Below the pieces are notes generated by a model that saw only the letters and a list, made by a program, of their open reading frames with translations, had not been told where the DNA came from and made no database searches. A stretch of DNA of 54,294 nt from CAYVQB01 sp964453985. GTDB taxonomy: Bacteria; Babelota; Babeliae; Babelales; UASB340. The position numbers and the translations under genes were made by a program. Below, in pieces: positions 25,552-35,049 of the stretch (position 1 is the stretch's first letter; every line of letters starts with the position of its first letter). The stretch lies in the NCBI GenBank assembly GCA_964453985.1, contig CAYVQB010000002.1, forward strand, positions 1 through 54,294, read 5' to 3'.

Positions 25552-27611
25552 AATTTATAAGTTAGCGCCAATTTAAAATAAAAAGCTGTGCTATCACCTA
25601 GAAAGTACTGGTTTGGCAGTGATGGCTGGAGCAAACTAACAGGGTTATCTGCATTAAAAATGCTATAGTAAGGTAACCCTTTCATATCTTTAAAAAATTT
25701 ACCCGGCAAAAACAATGCTAAAGATCCTGTAAACATTAAATTACGCAAAATCTCACAAGAAGCTATAGCGTTGACTTCTGTTCCTAAAAAATTGCTAGCT
25801 TTCTGTGTTTCAGATGCTTTTTTATTTGCTACTTCATATTTATATGAAGACTTATCAGTCCAAAAGAATAACAAGTCTGGATCTATTTCAAAAAATTTAC
25901 CTTTAAAGAATTTAGGAGTCCATTTAAGCCCTAACCCTAAATAATTAACGTTAGTAAAAGAACTGCTTTTAGATACAGTTTTAAAAGTTAGAACATTGGC
26001 AGGGTTTAAATCCTGACCTTTTCGTAATGGAACAGGCTTTCCAATTACTCTTTCTCCTAAAAACAAAACACTGTAAACTTTTTTGCCATAAAAACACTCA
26101 TGAATTCCAACAAAACCATTATAGTTTTTGTTTTTTTTATCTTGCAAAAGATTAGTATCACCTGAGGCATGCCCAAATTCTAAAGATATTTTTAATTTTT
26201 GGGGAACCGCTTCATATGTACCATAAAGTATGCCAGCCCAACCCCTCATGTTATTTTTAAATGCAGGAACAATTCTGTTAAGATTGGTTAGTTTTTTTGT
26301 GCCTACAGTATAATAATCACCATATTTTTTAAATCTATTTTCAGGTTCATATGCTTCTTTTTTTATATCATCAGTCACTGGAGCTTTAACTGTGTATTTT
26401 TCTATTTCTGTGTCATATTCATAAACATTGCTATAAACTTCACGCAAGTATCCATTATCATCACGCTCAAGTTTGACTTCGTTTTTATCAATCTCATAAG
26501 CCTTTACATCTCCAAAATTAAATGCTGCTTCGCCTCCAAAGTTAAATCCATTTTTAGTGTAATCACCGCTTAATCCAAATGTTCCTAAGCTTACTTTGCC
26601 ACCATTAGGCTTAGCGGCATATTGATCTGAAGCGTCGTTATATAAAATATAAGGTTGAACTTTTAATTTGCCATATCTAGGTGAATCAAAAAGATTCCAC
26701 AATAATCTTAAAGACCACAATTCGTCATCTTTTGCAACACCACGCCATTTAGAATGATTAATGAAATTCTTTTTCACATCATTATACGTAGAATCTAATG
26801 TAGTACTTTTATCTTCAAATTTTGAATAGTAAAGATCATATATAAGTTTATCTTTTATCAATTCACCATAAATATCAATTCCTGGAGAGGAGGAACTAGT
26901 TTCAAACGCGAATTGAGCAAACTCTTCATACAAAAGATTATAGGCATCACCTAAAGCTATACCATTTCCCAAATGAAACGGAAACCAACCTATCTTAAAA
27001 AAATGTAGTTTTTCACTTTTTATATTAAAAACAGAATTAAAACTAACCTGCAGCCAAGCATCCTTAAACCATGGATACGGTTTTGACGGACGATGCTCAT
27101 GATAACCTAAAGAAATTGTGTCACCATTTGTATCATTGATCTTAATTTCAGCAGGACTTGAGGGTTTATAAGCACCCGCAAAGCCCCACTTATTCTTGCT
27201 TAACAAATCAAAAAACAATTGCAAAGCTCTGTGTCCATATTTCTTCTGTCCATATAATATATTAAATGCTATATCTATATCTTCTCTAAATAAGCCTATT
27301 TGATCAGGCAAGTTTTTATTTAAAAGAGTAGCATTATTAAAAAGATAATACTTTAATTCTACATTTCCACCCAAAGCAACAGACAGGTCGTCTTTTTGAA
27401 CACACAGCGCTGACTTTGCGGCCATCACAAGTAACTCTTCTTTACTAACACCTTTTTGTTCTAGGTGAAAATAATCCATTTCAGCAAACTTAGAATTATC
27501 TATTCTGAGCATTTCTCGGGCTACAATTTGGTCAGTTGCTTCTTCTGTTTTTACAATAAAAGAAAAGAATAAAAAGAAAAAAGTTAAATAAAACTTTTTT
27601 TGAATTAACAT
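25548..27611 (-). CDS. Outer-membrane beta-barrel protein, paralogue 2
   Basis: 687 aa. Signal peptide MLIQKKFYLTFFFLFFSFIV, a short helical N-terminal part (MLRIDNSKFAEMDYFHLEQKGVSKEELLVMA), then a long run of amphipathic strands. It ends FYFKLALTYKF with a terminal Phe, the usual signal for barrel assembly by BamA. It is clearly related along its whole length to the next gene (shared GGNV, LLNKNLPDQ, HRPS-PYPWFKDAW, KDDELWS, FLGTEVN). It probably makes a porin-like channel or carbohydrate-selective barrel; the substrate is unknown. Downstream member of a tandem pair, 12 nt after its partner. Confidence 0.75.
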   Translation of the reverse strand: MLIQKKFYLTFFFLFFSFIVKTEEATDQIVAREMLRIDNSKFAEMDYFHLEQKGVSKEELLVMAAKSALCVQKDDLSVALGGNVELKYYLFNNATLLNKNLPDQIGLFREDIDIAFNILYGQKKYGHRALQLFFDLLSKNKWGFAGAYKPSSPAEIKINDTNGDTISLGYHEHRPSKPYPWFKDAWLQVSFNSVFNIKSEKLHFFKIGWFPFHLGNGIALGDAYNLLYEEFAQFAFETSSSSPGIDIYGELIKDKLIYDLYYSKFEDKSTTLDSTYNDVKKNFINHSKWRGVAKDDELWSLRLLWNLFDSPRYGKLKVQPYILYNDASDQYAAKPNGGKVSLGTFGLSGDYTKNGFNFGGEAAFNFGDVKAYEIDKNEVKLERDDNGYLREVYSNVYEYDTEIEKYTVKAPVTDDIKKEAYEPENRFKKYGDYYTVGTKKLTNLNRIVPAFKNNMRGWAGILYGTYEAVPQKLKISLEFGHASGDTNLLQDKKNKNYNGFVGIHECFYGKKVYSVLFLGERVIGKPVPLRKGQDLNPANVLTFKTVSKSSSFTNVNYLGLGLKWTPKFFKGKFFEIDPDLLFFWTDKSSYKYEVANKKASETQKASNFLGTEVNAIASCEILRNLMFTGSLALFLPGKFFKDMKGLPYYSIFNADNPVSLLQPSLPNQYFLGDSTAFYFKLALTYKF

Positions 27612-27623
27612 AAATAAACTTAT

Positions 27624-29711
27624 CTAAAATTTGTAAGTTAAAGATATACTGGCAAAAGTCGCCGTACTATCACCTATAATATACTGGTTTGGCAATATAG
27701 GCTGAATTATATTCAACGGAAAATCTGTATTAAAAATACTATATAAAGGTAAATCTTTCATATCTTTAAATCGAGTTCCAGGAAAAAATAATGCAAATAT
27801 ACCCATTATAGTTAAATTATCTAAGATCTCACAAACACCTATAATATTTACTTCTGTACCCAAGAAATTGCTGGCTTTCTCAGTCTCAGATGCTTTCCCG
27901 GTAGCAGGAATATATTTATAAGAACTTTTATCTGTCCAATAGAATAATAAGCTTGGATCTAACTCAAAGTATTTGTTTTCAAAAACTTTTGGAGTCCAGT
28001 TAAGCCCTAAACCCAAATAAGTAAGATCTGTAAAACTACTATTTTGAGATGCCGGTTTAAAATCAAAACTATCCATATTCAAATCCTGTCCTGCTCTCAA
28101 AGCTGCAGCTTTGCCCAAGCTTCTTTCTGCCAAGACGATAAGACTGTAAACTTTTTTACCATAGAAAACTTCATGTATCCCAATAAAACTATGGTTTTTC
28201 TTGTTTTCTTCTACTTGGGTAGTATCATCATCACCTGATGCATGCCCAAATTCTAAAGAGATTTTCAATTTTTCGGGAACAGCTTCGTAAGTACCATAAA
28301 GTATTCCGGCCCAACCTTTTAAGTCATTTTTAAATTCAGGACGAATCCTATTAATATTAACCAAAGTTAGATCTCCAGCAGTATATGGATCCTCAAAATC
28401 TTTAAACTTATTGTCAGAATTATAAACAGCTTCTTTTACATCAGTAGTTACAGGAGCATTAACTGACGGTGGTTCACCACCATTCCATAGATAAACATCA
28501 CTATAAACTTCTTTCAAGTAGCCTGTATCAGCATCACGCGTAAGCTTTACTTTATTCCGGTCTAGAGCATAAGCCTTCTCTTGCCCAAAGTTAAAATCAA
28601 CCTCACCTCCAAAGTTAACCCTACCTTTGGTATAATCAAGAGTCATACCATAAGTACCTAAGCCAAACCTGCAATCATCAGGTTGCTCTAAATATTGATC
28701 TGAAGCTTCATTGTATAATATGTATGGGTTAAAAATTAATTTACCATTTTTTTGGCTATCAAGAATATTCCAAGTTATACTAGCAGACCAAAGTTCATCG
28801 TCTTTACCAACACCCCTCCAAGGATTGGCAGAACGACCAATAAGGTTCTCTTTATAATTATTATATGTAGAATCTAGAGTAACACTTTTATCTTCAAACT
28901 TTGCATAATATAAGTTATAGGAAAGTCTATCTTTTATTATTTGACCATAAAGATTAATACCTGGAGCAGATGCATTCTCGCCATACATGAAACGGGCCAG
29001 ATACTCAAAAGAAAGATTATAAGCATCACCTAAAGCTATACCATTACTCAAATGGTAGGGAAACCAGCCCATTTTAAAAAACTGCAGTTTATCATTATCT
29101 TTAATATTAAAAATAGAATTAAAAGTAAACTGCATCCAAGCATCTTTAAACCATGGATATGGGCGTGATGGTCTATGATCGTGATAACCTAATGATATTT
29201 TGTCTGGATTTGAAGACCCATTAGAAACAGGAATATTTATCTCACTAGCATTAGTGTTTTTATATGATCCTTCAAATCCCCATTTATTTTTACTTTGTAG
29301 TTCAAAAAATAACTGAAATGCCCTATGGCCAAATTTTTCTTCTCCATAAATTAAATCAAAACTTAACTCTATAACTTCCTTAAAAAAACCCTCTTGGTCA
29401 GGCAAGTTTTTATTCAAAAGAAACATATTATTATAAAAGTCATATTCTAAATTTACATTACCGCCAACAGAAACAGTAAGATCTCCTTTTGTAACAGAAA
29501 GTGCCGGTTCTTGAGACATAGCAAAAAGCTCTTCTTTACTTATACCCATTGCATTAAGCTCTTCATCAGTTAATTTTGCAATAGCAGCCTTGTCCATTTT
29601 TAGCATTTTCTTATCAGCAATATCACTAACCAATTTTGCCTGTAACGAGAAAGAAACAAAAGATAATAATAAAAAAAATAAAGATATATTTTTCCGAGTA
29701 ATACAAAACAT
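27624..29711 (-). CDS. Outer-membrane beta-barrel protein, paralogue 1
   Basis: 695 aa. Signal peptide MFCITRKNISLFFLLLSFVS..LQA, the same short helical start (KMLKMDKAAIAKLTDEELNAMGISKEEL), then a beta-strand-rich barrel ending in ISLTYKF. It has the same conserved blocks as the paralogue downstream, so the pair arose by tandem duplication. The two differ mainly in loop-like segments, as expected for surface-exposed loops. It may be a major porin of the outer membrane. It begins 88 nt after the end of the LptF/G gene. Confidence 0.75.
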   Translation of the reverse strand: MFCITRKNISLFFLLLSFVSFSLQAKLVSDIADKKMLKMDKAAIAKLTDEELNAMGISKEELFAMSQEPALSVTKGDLTVSVGGNVNLEYDFYNNMFLLNKNLPDQEGFFKEVIELSFDLIYGEEKFGHRAFQLFFELQSKNKWGFEGSYKNTNASEINIPVSNGSSNPDKISLGYHDHRPSRPYPWFKDAWMQFTFNSIFNIKDNDKLQFFKMGWFPYHLSNGIALGDAYNLSFEYLARFMYGENASAPGINLYGQIIKDRLSYNLYYAKFEDKSVTLDSTYNNYKENLIGRSANPWRGVGKDDELWSASITWNILDSQKNGKLIFNPYILYNEASDQYLEQPDDCRFGLGTYGMTLDYTKGRVNFGGEVDFNFGQEKAYALDRNKVKLTRDADTGYLKEVYSDVYLWNGGEPPSVNAPVTTDVKEAVYNSDNKFKDFEDPYTAGDLTLVNINRIRPEFKNDLKGWAGILYGTYEAVPEKLKISLEFGHASGDDDTTQVEENKKNHSFIGIHEVFYGKKVYSLIVLAERSLGKAAALRAGQDLNMDSFDFKPASQNSSFTDLTYLGLGLNWTPKVFENKYFELDPSLLFYWTDKSSYKYIPATGKASETEKASNFLGTEVNIIGVCEILDNLTIMGIFALFFPGTRFKDMKDLPLYSIFNTDFPLNIIQPILPNQYIIGDSTATFASISLTYKF

Positions 29712-29799
29712 AACAATCCTTCTAGATTAAAATTTTGTGTAATTTGCTACTCGAAAGTCTATTTTTTTTAGATTAATAAAATCAAGAAACGATATAACG

Positions 29800-30678
29800 T
29801 TAGAATTTTTTTCGGTAAAAAAAGAATAGTACAAATGCAATAAAAAGAACAGGAAAATAAAGTAAAGACATAGAAATAATAAAATAGCTATGCCAAGCTT
29901 GAGCAACACTCGTACAGACATAAGAAAATAAGAAAATAAAACCGGAAATAAAAATATTAACAAGAAGATTACTTTTCTTTCTAGCAAAAATCATCATCCC
30001 AAATAAAGCAAAAAATGGGAACAACAATTGCCACAAAACCTGTATCATTCTTTTATGATACTCTATATTGGCTTCTGACTTATTATCTTTTAAATTTTTA
30101 AGTTGTGCTAAAGACATGAATTTTAACTGTACAGGTGCTACATTTTTAACAGAGTCATCAAGAAACTGCTTTATGTTTATTTTCGTCTCTTTAAATTGTG
30201 CGGCATAAAACTTATTTGAATTAAGATTTTGTATAACGCCGTCTTGTAATAATAAATAATCTTTTACAAAAAAGCCTTTTTGGGCGTTTACTATATATCT
30301 TGAACCATCCTTTTCTTGAAGGTTTAAGAATATTTTTTTTAACACTAGTTTTTTATTTAGATTTTCTTTTTCTTGAAAATAAATACAAAACCGGGAGAAC
30401 ATATCATGAAATTTATTTGGCTCTAATTGATGAAATTGCTTTTGAGCTAGACTTACAATAAATTCTTTACCTATTCTATAGCTCTGTGGAGCCCATACAA
30501 AAACTATTGGTATATATAAGGCTAATAAAGATAAGGAAAAAATNNNNNNNNNNNNNNNNNNNNNNNNNNNNNNNNNNNNNNNNNNNNNNNNNNNNNNNNN
30601 NNNNNNNNNNNNNNNNNNNNNNNNNNNNNNNNNNNNNNNNNNNTTATAAAATCGAGACAAAAGATATAAAGTTAACAT
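29800..30678 (-). CDS. LptF/LptG-family permease, interrupted by an assembly gap
   Basis: Both ends are present around 100 N. The N-terminus (MLTLYLLSRFY) has the usual LptF/G start. The C-terminal part has a periplasmic beta-rich region (about residues 50-200) and three membrane helices ending LFFFYRKKF. About 250 aa are visible; LptF/G proteins are about 350-390, so the real missing length is probably near 300 nt rather than 100. LptF and LptG form the transmembrane part of the lipopolysaccharide exporter with LptB. Which of the two this is cannot be said. It follows ymdB by 10 nt. Confidence 0.75.
   Translation of the reverse strand: MLTLYLLSRFYXXXXXXXXXXXXXXXXXXXXXXXXXXXXXXXXXXIFSLSLLALYIPIVFVWAPQSYRIGKEFIVSLAQKQFHQLEPNKFHDMFSRFCIYFQEKENLNKKLVLKKIFLNLQEKDGSRYIVNAQKGFFVKDYLLLQDGVIQNLNSNKFYAAQFKETKINIKQFLDDSVKNVAPVQLKFMSLAQLKNLKDNKSEANIEYHKRMIQVLWQLLFPFFALFGMMIFARKKSNLLVNIFISGFIFLFSYVCTSVAQAWHSYFIISMSLLYFPVLFIAFVLFFFYRKKF
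30544..30643. other. Assembly gap (100 N) inside the LptF/G gene
   Basis: Exactly 100 N, a placeholder rather than a measured length. It removes the first membrane helices of the permease. Confidence 0.99.
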
Positions 30679-30688
30679 TAAAATTACG

Positions 30689-31489
30689 TTATTCGACGGT
30701 AATATTTATCCGTTCTATCTTAATGCTTCTCCCTGTATCTGCATCAACTTCTACCCAGGCACCATTGAAAACAAAGGGCGCTTCTTTTTCCACGGCAAAG
30801 CGTGCAGGCATTTGTGTTAAAAATCGCCCAATCACGATTTCTTTTTCTGTTCCCAGGATTGCATTTTGAGCGCCACAAAAACCTAGGTCTGAGATAAATG
30901 CCGTACCCTGGGGCAAAACTCTATTATCAGCTGTTTGTACATGAGTATGTGTACCTAACAAACCAGAAACTCTGCCATCAAGATAAAAACCAAATGCCTC
31001 TTTCTCAGATGTGGCTTCTGCATGAAAATCTATGAAAATCAAGTTTGTCTTAGATTGCAAAAAAGGCAAAATAGAATCAATATTTCTGAATGGACAATCT
31101 AAATTTTCATGCATAAAAACTCGACCCTGCAAATTAACTATGGCAACAGTGCGCCCACCAACTTCAAAGAAAGTATACCCTCTTCCTGGGCATCCTGGTG
31201 GATAATTTGCAGGCCTTATAACATCATCATTACTATTTAAATAACTATAGAACTCTTTCTGTTGCCAAATATGGTTACCAGAAGTGACAACGCTAACACC
31301 ATTATGTTTAAAAAATTCCATAATCTTGGCAGTTAGCCCCTTACCGTTTTTAGCAGCATTTTCGCCATTTACAATTATAGCGTCAATCTTATATTGTTCT
31401 TTGAGTTTTGGCACAAGCTTTTGAAAAACATTCAAACCAGCCTCACCAACAACATCACCTACAAACAAAAAACGTAAGGTTTTATCCAT
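30689..31489 (-). CDS. ymdB: YmdB-family metallophosphoesterase
   Basis: 266 aa, the normal length for the family (TIGR00282). Metal-binding motifs run in order: FVGDVVGEAG (residues 9-18), NGENAAKNGKG, SGNHIW, DFHAEATSEKEAFG and GTHTHVQTADNRVLP. In Bacillus YmdB hydrolyses cyclic nucleotides such as 2',3'-cAMP and affects RNA turnover. It lies 11 nt after rny on the same strand; rny-ymdB adjacency is widespread and supports a link to RNA decay. Confidence 0.93.
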   Translation of the reverse strand: MDKTLRFLFVGDVVGEAGLNVFQKLVPKLKEQYKIDAIIVNGENAAKNGKGLTAKIMEFFKHNGVSVVTSGNHIWQQKEFYSYLNSNDDVIRPANYPPGCPGRGYTFFEVGGRTVAIVNLQGRVFMHENLDCPFRNIDSILPFLQSKTNLIFIDFHAEATSEKEAFGFYLDGRVSGLLGTHTHVQTADNRVLPQGTAFISDLGFCGAQNAILGTEKEIVIGRFLTQMPARFAVEKEAPFVFNGAWVEVDADTGRSIKIERINITVE

Positions 31490-31500
31490 TCTTATAGCCT

Positions 31501-33057
31501 TTATTTAGCAAATTCAGTAATTCTCGTTTCTCTTATTACATTCACCTTTATTTGACCCGGGAAGTTAACCTCTGATTCTATTTTTTTGGCTATCTCACGG
31601 GCTAACATGGCGGACTTTTGGTCATTAAGGGAAACTTCATCAACAATAACCCTAATCTCTCTACCAGCCTGTAATGCATAGGCCTTTTTAACACCCTCAA
31701 AAGAATTTGAGATGTCTTCCAATTGTTCAAGTCTCTTTATATATGTTGAGAGGGTTTCTCTTCGTGCACCTGGTCGGGAAGCAGAAATAGCATCGGCTAT
31801 ATGCGTAATTAAACCATAAATGCTCTTAGCTGGAACTTCTTCGTGGTGACTAGCAATTGCATTCACAACAATAGGATCTTCTCCATATTTCTTAGCTAGA
31901 TCAGCACCAACCGTAGCGTGAGGCCCTTCAACTTCTGCAGAAACAGATTTACCTATATCATGCAATAAACCACATCTAGCAGCCAGATTTTCATCAAGGC
32001 CCAACTCTGCAGCAATCATCCTAGAAAAATAAGCAACTTCTTTACTGTGAACAAGATTGTTTTGTGTAAAACTAGTTCTAAAATGTAATTTTCCTAATAA
32101 TTTTACAAGCTCAGGATTTATACCCCTAAACCCGAATTCAATGACCGCTTGTTGCCCAATCTCTTCAATGCTAGCATCAAGTTCTTCCTGACAAGCAGCA
32201 ACAACCTCTTCTATGCGCGTTGGATTAATTCTACCATCTTGTATTAATTTATTAAGGGCACGTTTTGCAATCTCTCTTCTGATAGGGTTAAAACCTGAGA
32301 TAGTAATAACTTCAGGAGTATCACCGATAACAAATTCCATTCCTGTAGCCATTTCAAGCGCTTTGATATTCCTACCTTCTTTACCAATAATACGCCCCTT
32401 CATCTCTTCATTAGGAAGATGAATAATACTTGAAGAATGCAATGTTACCTGCTCTGATAAATATCTTTGCATATTGGTAGCAAGTATATTTGTAACTTTT
32501 TCTTTAGCATTAACCTTTGCTTCTTCTTCTACCTTAGCCAACCACTGCTGGTTATCAAGAACAACTTCTTTTTCTAGTGACTCAAAAAGAATTCTTTTGG
32601 CTTCATCACTTTTTATACCACTAAGACGTTCTAGCTTTGTTACAAGGTCATCATATATTTTTTTTAATTTAATTTCATCAGCACTCAAAGTATCTAAACG
32701 TCTTGATAAATCACGTTCCTTTTGCTGTAGCTCTCTGCGAAGATCATCCAGCAAAACTTCTCTATGCTCTAAAGTATCTTCTTTTTTCTGAAATTTATGT
32801 TGCAATCTCTGTTGCTCAATTCTAGACTTCTTAGTTTCTAAATCAAAATCACTGCGTTTCTTATACAGTTCATTTTTTAAATTGGATAAAGAATCTCTGC
32901 GTTCCCGTTCAATATCTTCTTTACTTCGTTTAACCATTTTTTGAACGGTAAGTTTTGCTTGATAAAGCTGCTCTTTTTTAGATTTAAAATAGATAAAGAT
33001 TACGGATATACCCGTAATCACACCGATAATGAAACTTAAACTTATAATTTCTAACAT
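31501..33057 (-). CDS. rny: Ribonuclease Y
   Basis: 518 aa, typical length. N-terminal membrane anchor (residues 4-23), long coiled coil (about 30-160), KH domain with GRIIGKEGRNIKALE (about 212-226), and HD domain with LVHSKEVAYFSRM and LLHDIGKS (about 335-370). The membrane-bound endonuclease starts mRNA decay. AGGGAAG precedes the ATG. The leader contains an exact complement of that ribosome site (33163-33170). Confidence 0.97.
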   Translation of the reverse strand: MLEIISLSFIIGVITGISVIFIYFKSKKEQLYQAKLTVQKMVKRSKEDIERERRDSLSNLKNELYKKRSDFDLETKKSRIEQQRLQHKFQKKEDTLEHREVLLDDLRRELQQKERDLSRRLDTLSADEIKLKKIYDDLVTKLERLSGIKSDEAKRILFESLEKEVVLDNQQWLAKVEEEAKVNAKEKVTNILATNMQRYLSEQVTLHSSSIIHLPNEEMKGRIIGKEGRNIKALEMATGMEFVIGDTPEVITISGFNPIRREIAKRALNKLIQDGRINPTRIEEVVAACQEELDASIEEIGQQAVIEFGFRGINPELVKLLGKLHFRTSFTQNNLVHSKEVAYFSRMIAAELGLDENLAARCGLLHDIGKSVSAEVEGPHATVGADLAKKYGEDPIVVNAIASHHEEVPAKSIYGLITHIADAISASRPGARRETLSTYIKRLEQLEDISNSFEGVKKAYALQAGREIRVIVDEVSLNDQKSAMLAREIAKKIESEVNFPGQIKVNVIRETRITEFAK

Positions 33058-33060
33058 TTT

Positions 33061-33170
33061 TCTTCCCTAGGCTAGCTTTTTATTATTACAGCTAACCCTA
33101 TTTTTCTATTATTCAATAAAAATACAATGTTTGCTAATGTTAATTTTGCGTGCGTAAAATTAAGGGAAGA
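33061..33170 (-). promoter_or_regulatory. rny leader with an anti-ribosome-site element
   Basis: Fwd 33061-33068 (TCTTCCCT; on the mRNA this is the AGGGAAGA ribosome site of rny) is exactly complementary to fwd 33163-33170 (AGGGAAGA; mRNA UCUUCCCU), about 95 nt upstream in the leader. Between them are further stems (TTAATTTT/AAAATTAA around 33140-33163; GGCTAGCT/AGCTAACC around 33070-33098). The ribosome site could be masked by long-range pairing. The position after zapA recalls where 6S RNA lies in other bacteria, but no 6S signature was seen. Confidence 0.35.
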
Positions 33171-33207
33171 GGAAAAACAACTGTTAAATTAAAAGAAAAT
33201 CACTTGT

Positions 33208-33483
33208 TTAAGCAGTTAATAAATCAACTAATTCTTTAGACTCAGACTTAAAGGAATTTAGTACTTCCTGTTTTTTAGTTAAATCTGTAGCTAACTGCAA
33301 AGCAACTAGGATCGCTATCTTAGTATCTTTCGAATCAAGAGATATTCTTCCTGAAATGCTCGTTACCAAAGAATCGACAATCTTAGCAGCCTGAGTAAGA
33401 GTTTCCTCTTTTTCATCGGTATTAATAGAAAAAGTTTTTCCACAAATAGAAATTTCCACTTCTTTTATATTTTCTTTATTCAT
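33208..33483 (-). CDS. zapA: Cell division protein ZapA
   Basis: 91 aa, typical. ZapA pattern: VEISICGKTFSINTDEKEETLTQAAKIVD (about 9-37), then a helical C-terminus with KIAILVALQLATDL. ZapA cross-links FtsZ filaments at the division ring. It is 12 nt after a small coiled-coil gene (possible ZapB counterpart) and upstream of rny. Confidence 0.88.
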   Translation of the reverse strand: MNKENIKEVEISICGKTFSINTDEKEETLTQAAKIVDSLVTSISGRISLDSKDTKIAILVALQLATDLTKKQEVLNSFKSESKELVDLLTA

Positions 33484-33495
33484 AAAAAACCACTG

Positions 33496-33756
33496 CTAAT
33501 TAGTTGATTTGTTGCACGATTCTTCCAAAGATCCAATAGTACTAAGCAATTCTTCTATAGAATTTTTTATTGTATCTTTCTCCGTCTGAATATCTTTAAT
33601 ATTATTGCTTTCCTGAGACAGGGAGAATTGCATCTTTTCGTATTTTTCTTTTAACTCTTTATTCTCTAAACTTAAATTCTCGTTTCTGGATCTTAAGTCT
33701 TTAGTTTGTTGAATTATTCGAACAATTTTCTCTTCGAGTTCCTTTAGCTGCTTCAT
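33496..33756 (-). CDS. Small coiled-coil protein, ZapB-like
   Basis: 86 aa from the ATG at 33756, which follows GAGGG; an upstream in-frame start at 33822 lacks a ribosome site. It is almost entirely heptad coiled coil (LKELEEKIVRIIQQTKDL, then LENKELKEKYEKMQ). Size, structure and position before zapA fit a ZapB-type partner of ZapA, but coiled coils are easily mistaken, so this is an inference from context. Confidence 0.6.
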   Translation of the reverse strand: MKQLKELEEKIVRIIQQTKDLRSRNENLSLENKELKEKYEKMQFSLSQESNNIKDIQTEKDTIKNSIEELLSTIGSLEESCNKSTN

Positions 33757-33868
33757 TGCTATTCCCTCTTTTTTTCGCACAAAATAAATTTTATATTCAA
33801 CCCCTGCTGCAAATAATACCATAAGCCTATTTGATATTAATCATAGTAGGGGTTGTTTTCAATAAAAT

Positions 33869-34216
33869 TTATTTTTTGGCCATGTTAACTAATTGAACAA
33901 AAGCTTTTGGTTCAAAAATAGCTAGTTGGCTAAGCATTTTTCTATTAAGCTTAATATTAAGTTCTTTTAGGGCATACATAAACTTACTGTAACTAGTACC
34001 GTTAGCCTTACAAGCTGCGCTAACTCTTGTAATAAATAAAGACCTAAAGTCTCTTTTTCTTAGTTTACGACCAATAAAAGCAAACTCCATTGCTCTTAAA
34101 AGAGTTTCTTTTGCTCTTTTAAAAACATTCTTACGCTGTCCCCAGAACCCTTTTGTTTGTTTTAAAAGTCTTTTATGCCTTTTTTTTGTTACCGTTCCCC
34201 GTTTAACTCTACTCAT
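33869..34216 (-). CDS. rplT: 50S ribosomal protein L20
   Basis: 115 aa, typical. Basic N-terminus MSRVKRGTVTKKRHKRLLK, then GFWGQRKNVFKRAKE and the RRKRDFR-like segment (RKLRKRDFRSLFITRVSAA). L20 binds 23S rRNA early in 50S assembly and, in several bacteria, represses its own operon. It ends the infC-rpmI-rplT cluster. Confidence 0.97.
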   Translation of the reverse strand: MSRVKRGTVTKKRHKRLLKQTKGFWGQRKNVFKRAKETLLRAMEFAFIGRKLRKRDFRSLFITRVSAACKANGTSYSKFMYALKELNIKLNRKMLSQLAIFEPKAFVQLVNMAKK

Positions 34217-34261
34217 GTTTAGCTTTCGTTTATTTAATAGTTAAATTCAAAAATAATATTA

Positions 34262-34456
34262 TTAATATGGCAACAATGTTGCAATCTTTTTTTCATCAGC
34301 GCTAGATAAATAGCTAGTACCTCTAAGTTGGCGACCTTGCTTGGTGCTCTTTGCCCATGCATGATGTCTATTATAGGCTTTAGCTCGTTTGATTTTTCCA
34401 GCACTATTTTTTTTAAAACGTTTTTTACTTGCGCTATGTGATTTCATTTTAGGCAT
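34262..34456 (-). CDS. rpmI: 50S ribosomal protein L35
   Basis: 64 aa, exact family length. MPKMKSHSASKKRFKK at the N-terminus, then the basic AYNRHHAWAKSTKQGRQLRG. Lies between infC (19 nt) and rplT (45 nt) in the universal order. Confidence 0.96.
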   Translation of the reverse strand: MPKMKSHSASKKRFKKNSAGKIKRAKAYNRHHAWAKSTKQGRQLRGTSYLSSADEKKIATLLPY

Positions 34457-34475
34457 GTTTATATCCTTTAAGTAT

Positions 34476-35036
34476 TTATTTGTCTTTTAATGAATAAATT
34501 TTAGACCAAAAAGGTCTTCCTCTTTGCTCTTTTTCTTCTATTAGTGTCCCCAGATCTCTTTCTAGTAAGTCTTTATGAATCTTACTAAAAAAATTCTGTC
34601 CCAACTCATTCATCATAATAAATTGGCGACCTCTAAATTGCAATGTAAACTTAACCTTCTTACCTTCTTCTAAAAACTCTATTGCGTGGTTAAGTTTTGT
34701 TTTATAATCCTGATCCCCAATATTGGGACGCAGTTTAATTTCTTTAATTTGTACTATCTTTTGGTTCTTCTTAGATTCATTAAGCTGTTTCTTCTTGGTA
34801 TACAAAAACTTCCCAAAGTCCATAACTTTAGCAGTACCTGTACCAGTTTTTTCATCCTGCCCAACCTGTACAAGATCTAAGCCCGCATCCCTGGCAACAG
34901 CCAAAGCATCTTTCTTTGAAAGAACTCCCAAGTTTTCACCATGGTGGTCTATAACTTGTATTTTAAGATACTTAATACGCTCATTAACGAAATGATCGCT
35001 TGTAGGTGGTTTCCTATTATCTCTAAATTTACTCAC
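34476..35036 (-). CDS. infC: Translation initiation factor IF-3
   Basis: 186 aa. N-domain VNERIKYLKIQVIDHHGENLGV with the following VARDAGLDLVQVG and KVMDFGKFLY. C-domain with KEIKLRPNIGDQDYKTK and VKFTLQFRGRQ. IF-3 keeps 30S subunits free and checks start codons. No ATG is available; GTG at 35036 is the best start, with AAAGGA only 2 nt upstream, which is unusually close. infC of other bacteria uses a rare start for self-control, so the odd start region may be regulatory. recA lies 13 nt upstream. Confidence 0.95.
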   Translation of the reverse strand: MSKFRDNRKPPTSDHFVNERIKYLKIQVIDHHGENLGVLSKKDALAVARDAGLDLVQVGQDEKTGTGTAKVMDFGKFLYTKKKQLNESKKNQKIVQIKEIKLRPNIGDQDYKTKLNHAIEFLEEGKKVKFTLQFRGRQFIMMNELGQNFFSKIHKDLLERDLGTLIEEKEQRGRPFWSKIYSLKDK

Positions 35037-35049
35037 TATCCTTTATTCC

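Noticed and set aside
33058..33207. 6S RNA between zapA and rny
   Set aside because: Position is suggestive, but the interval is short and the usual long rod with a central bubble was not found.
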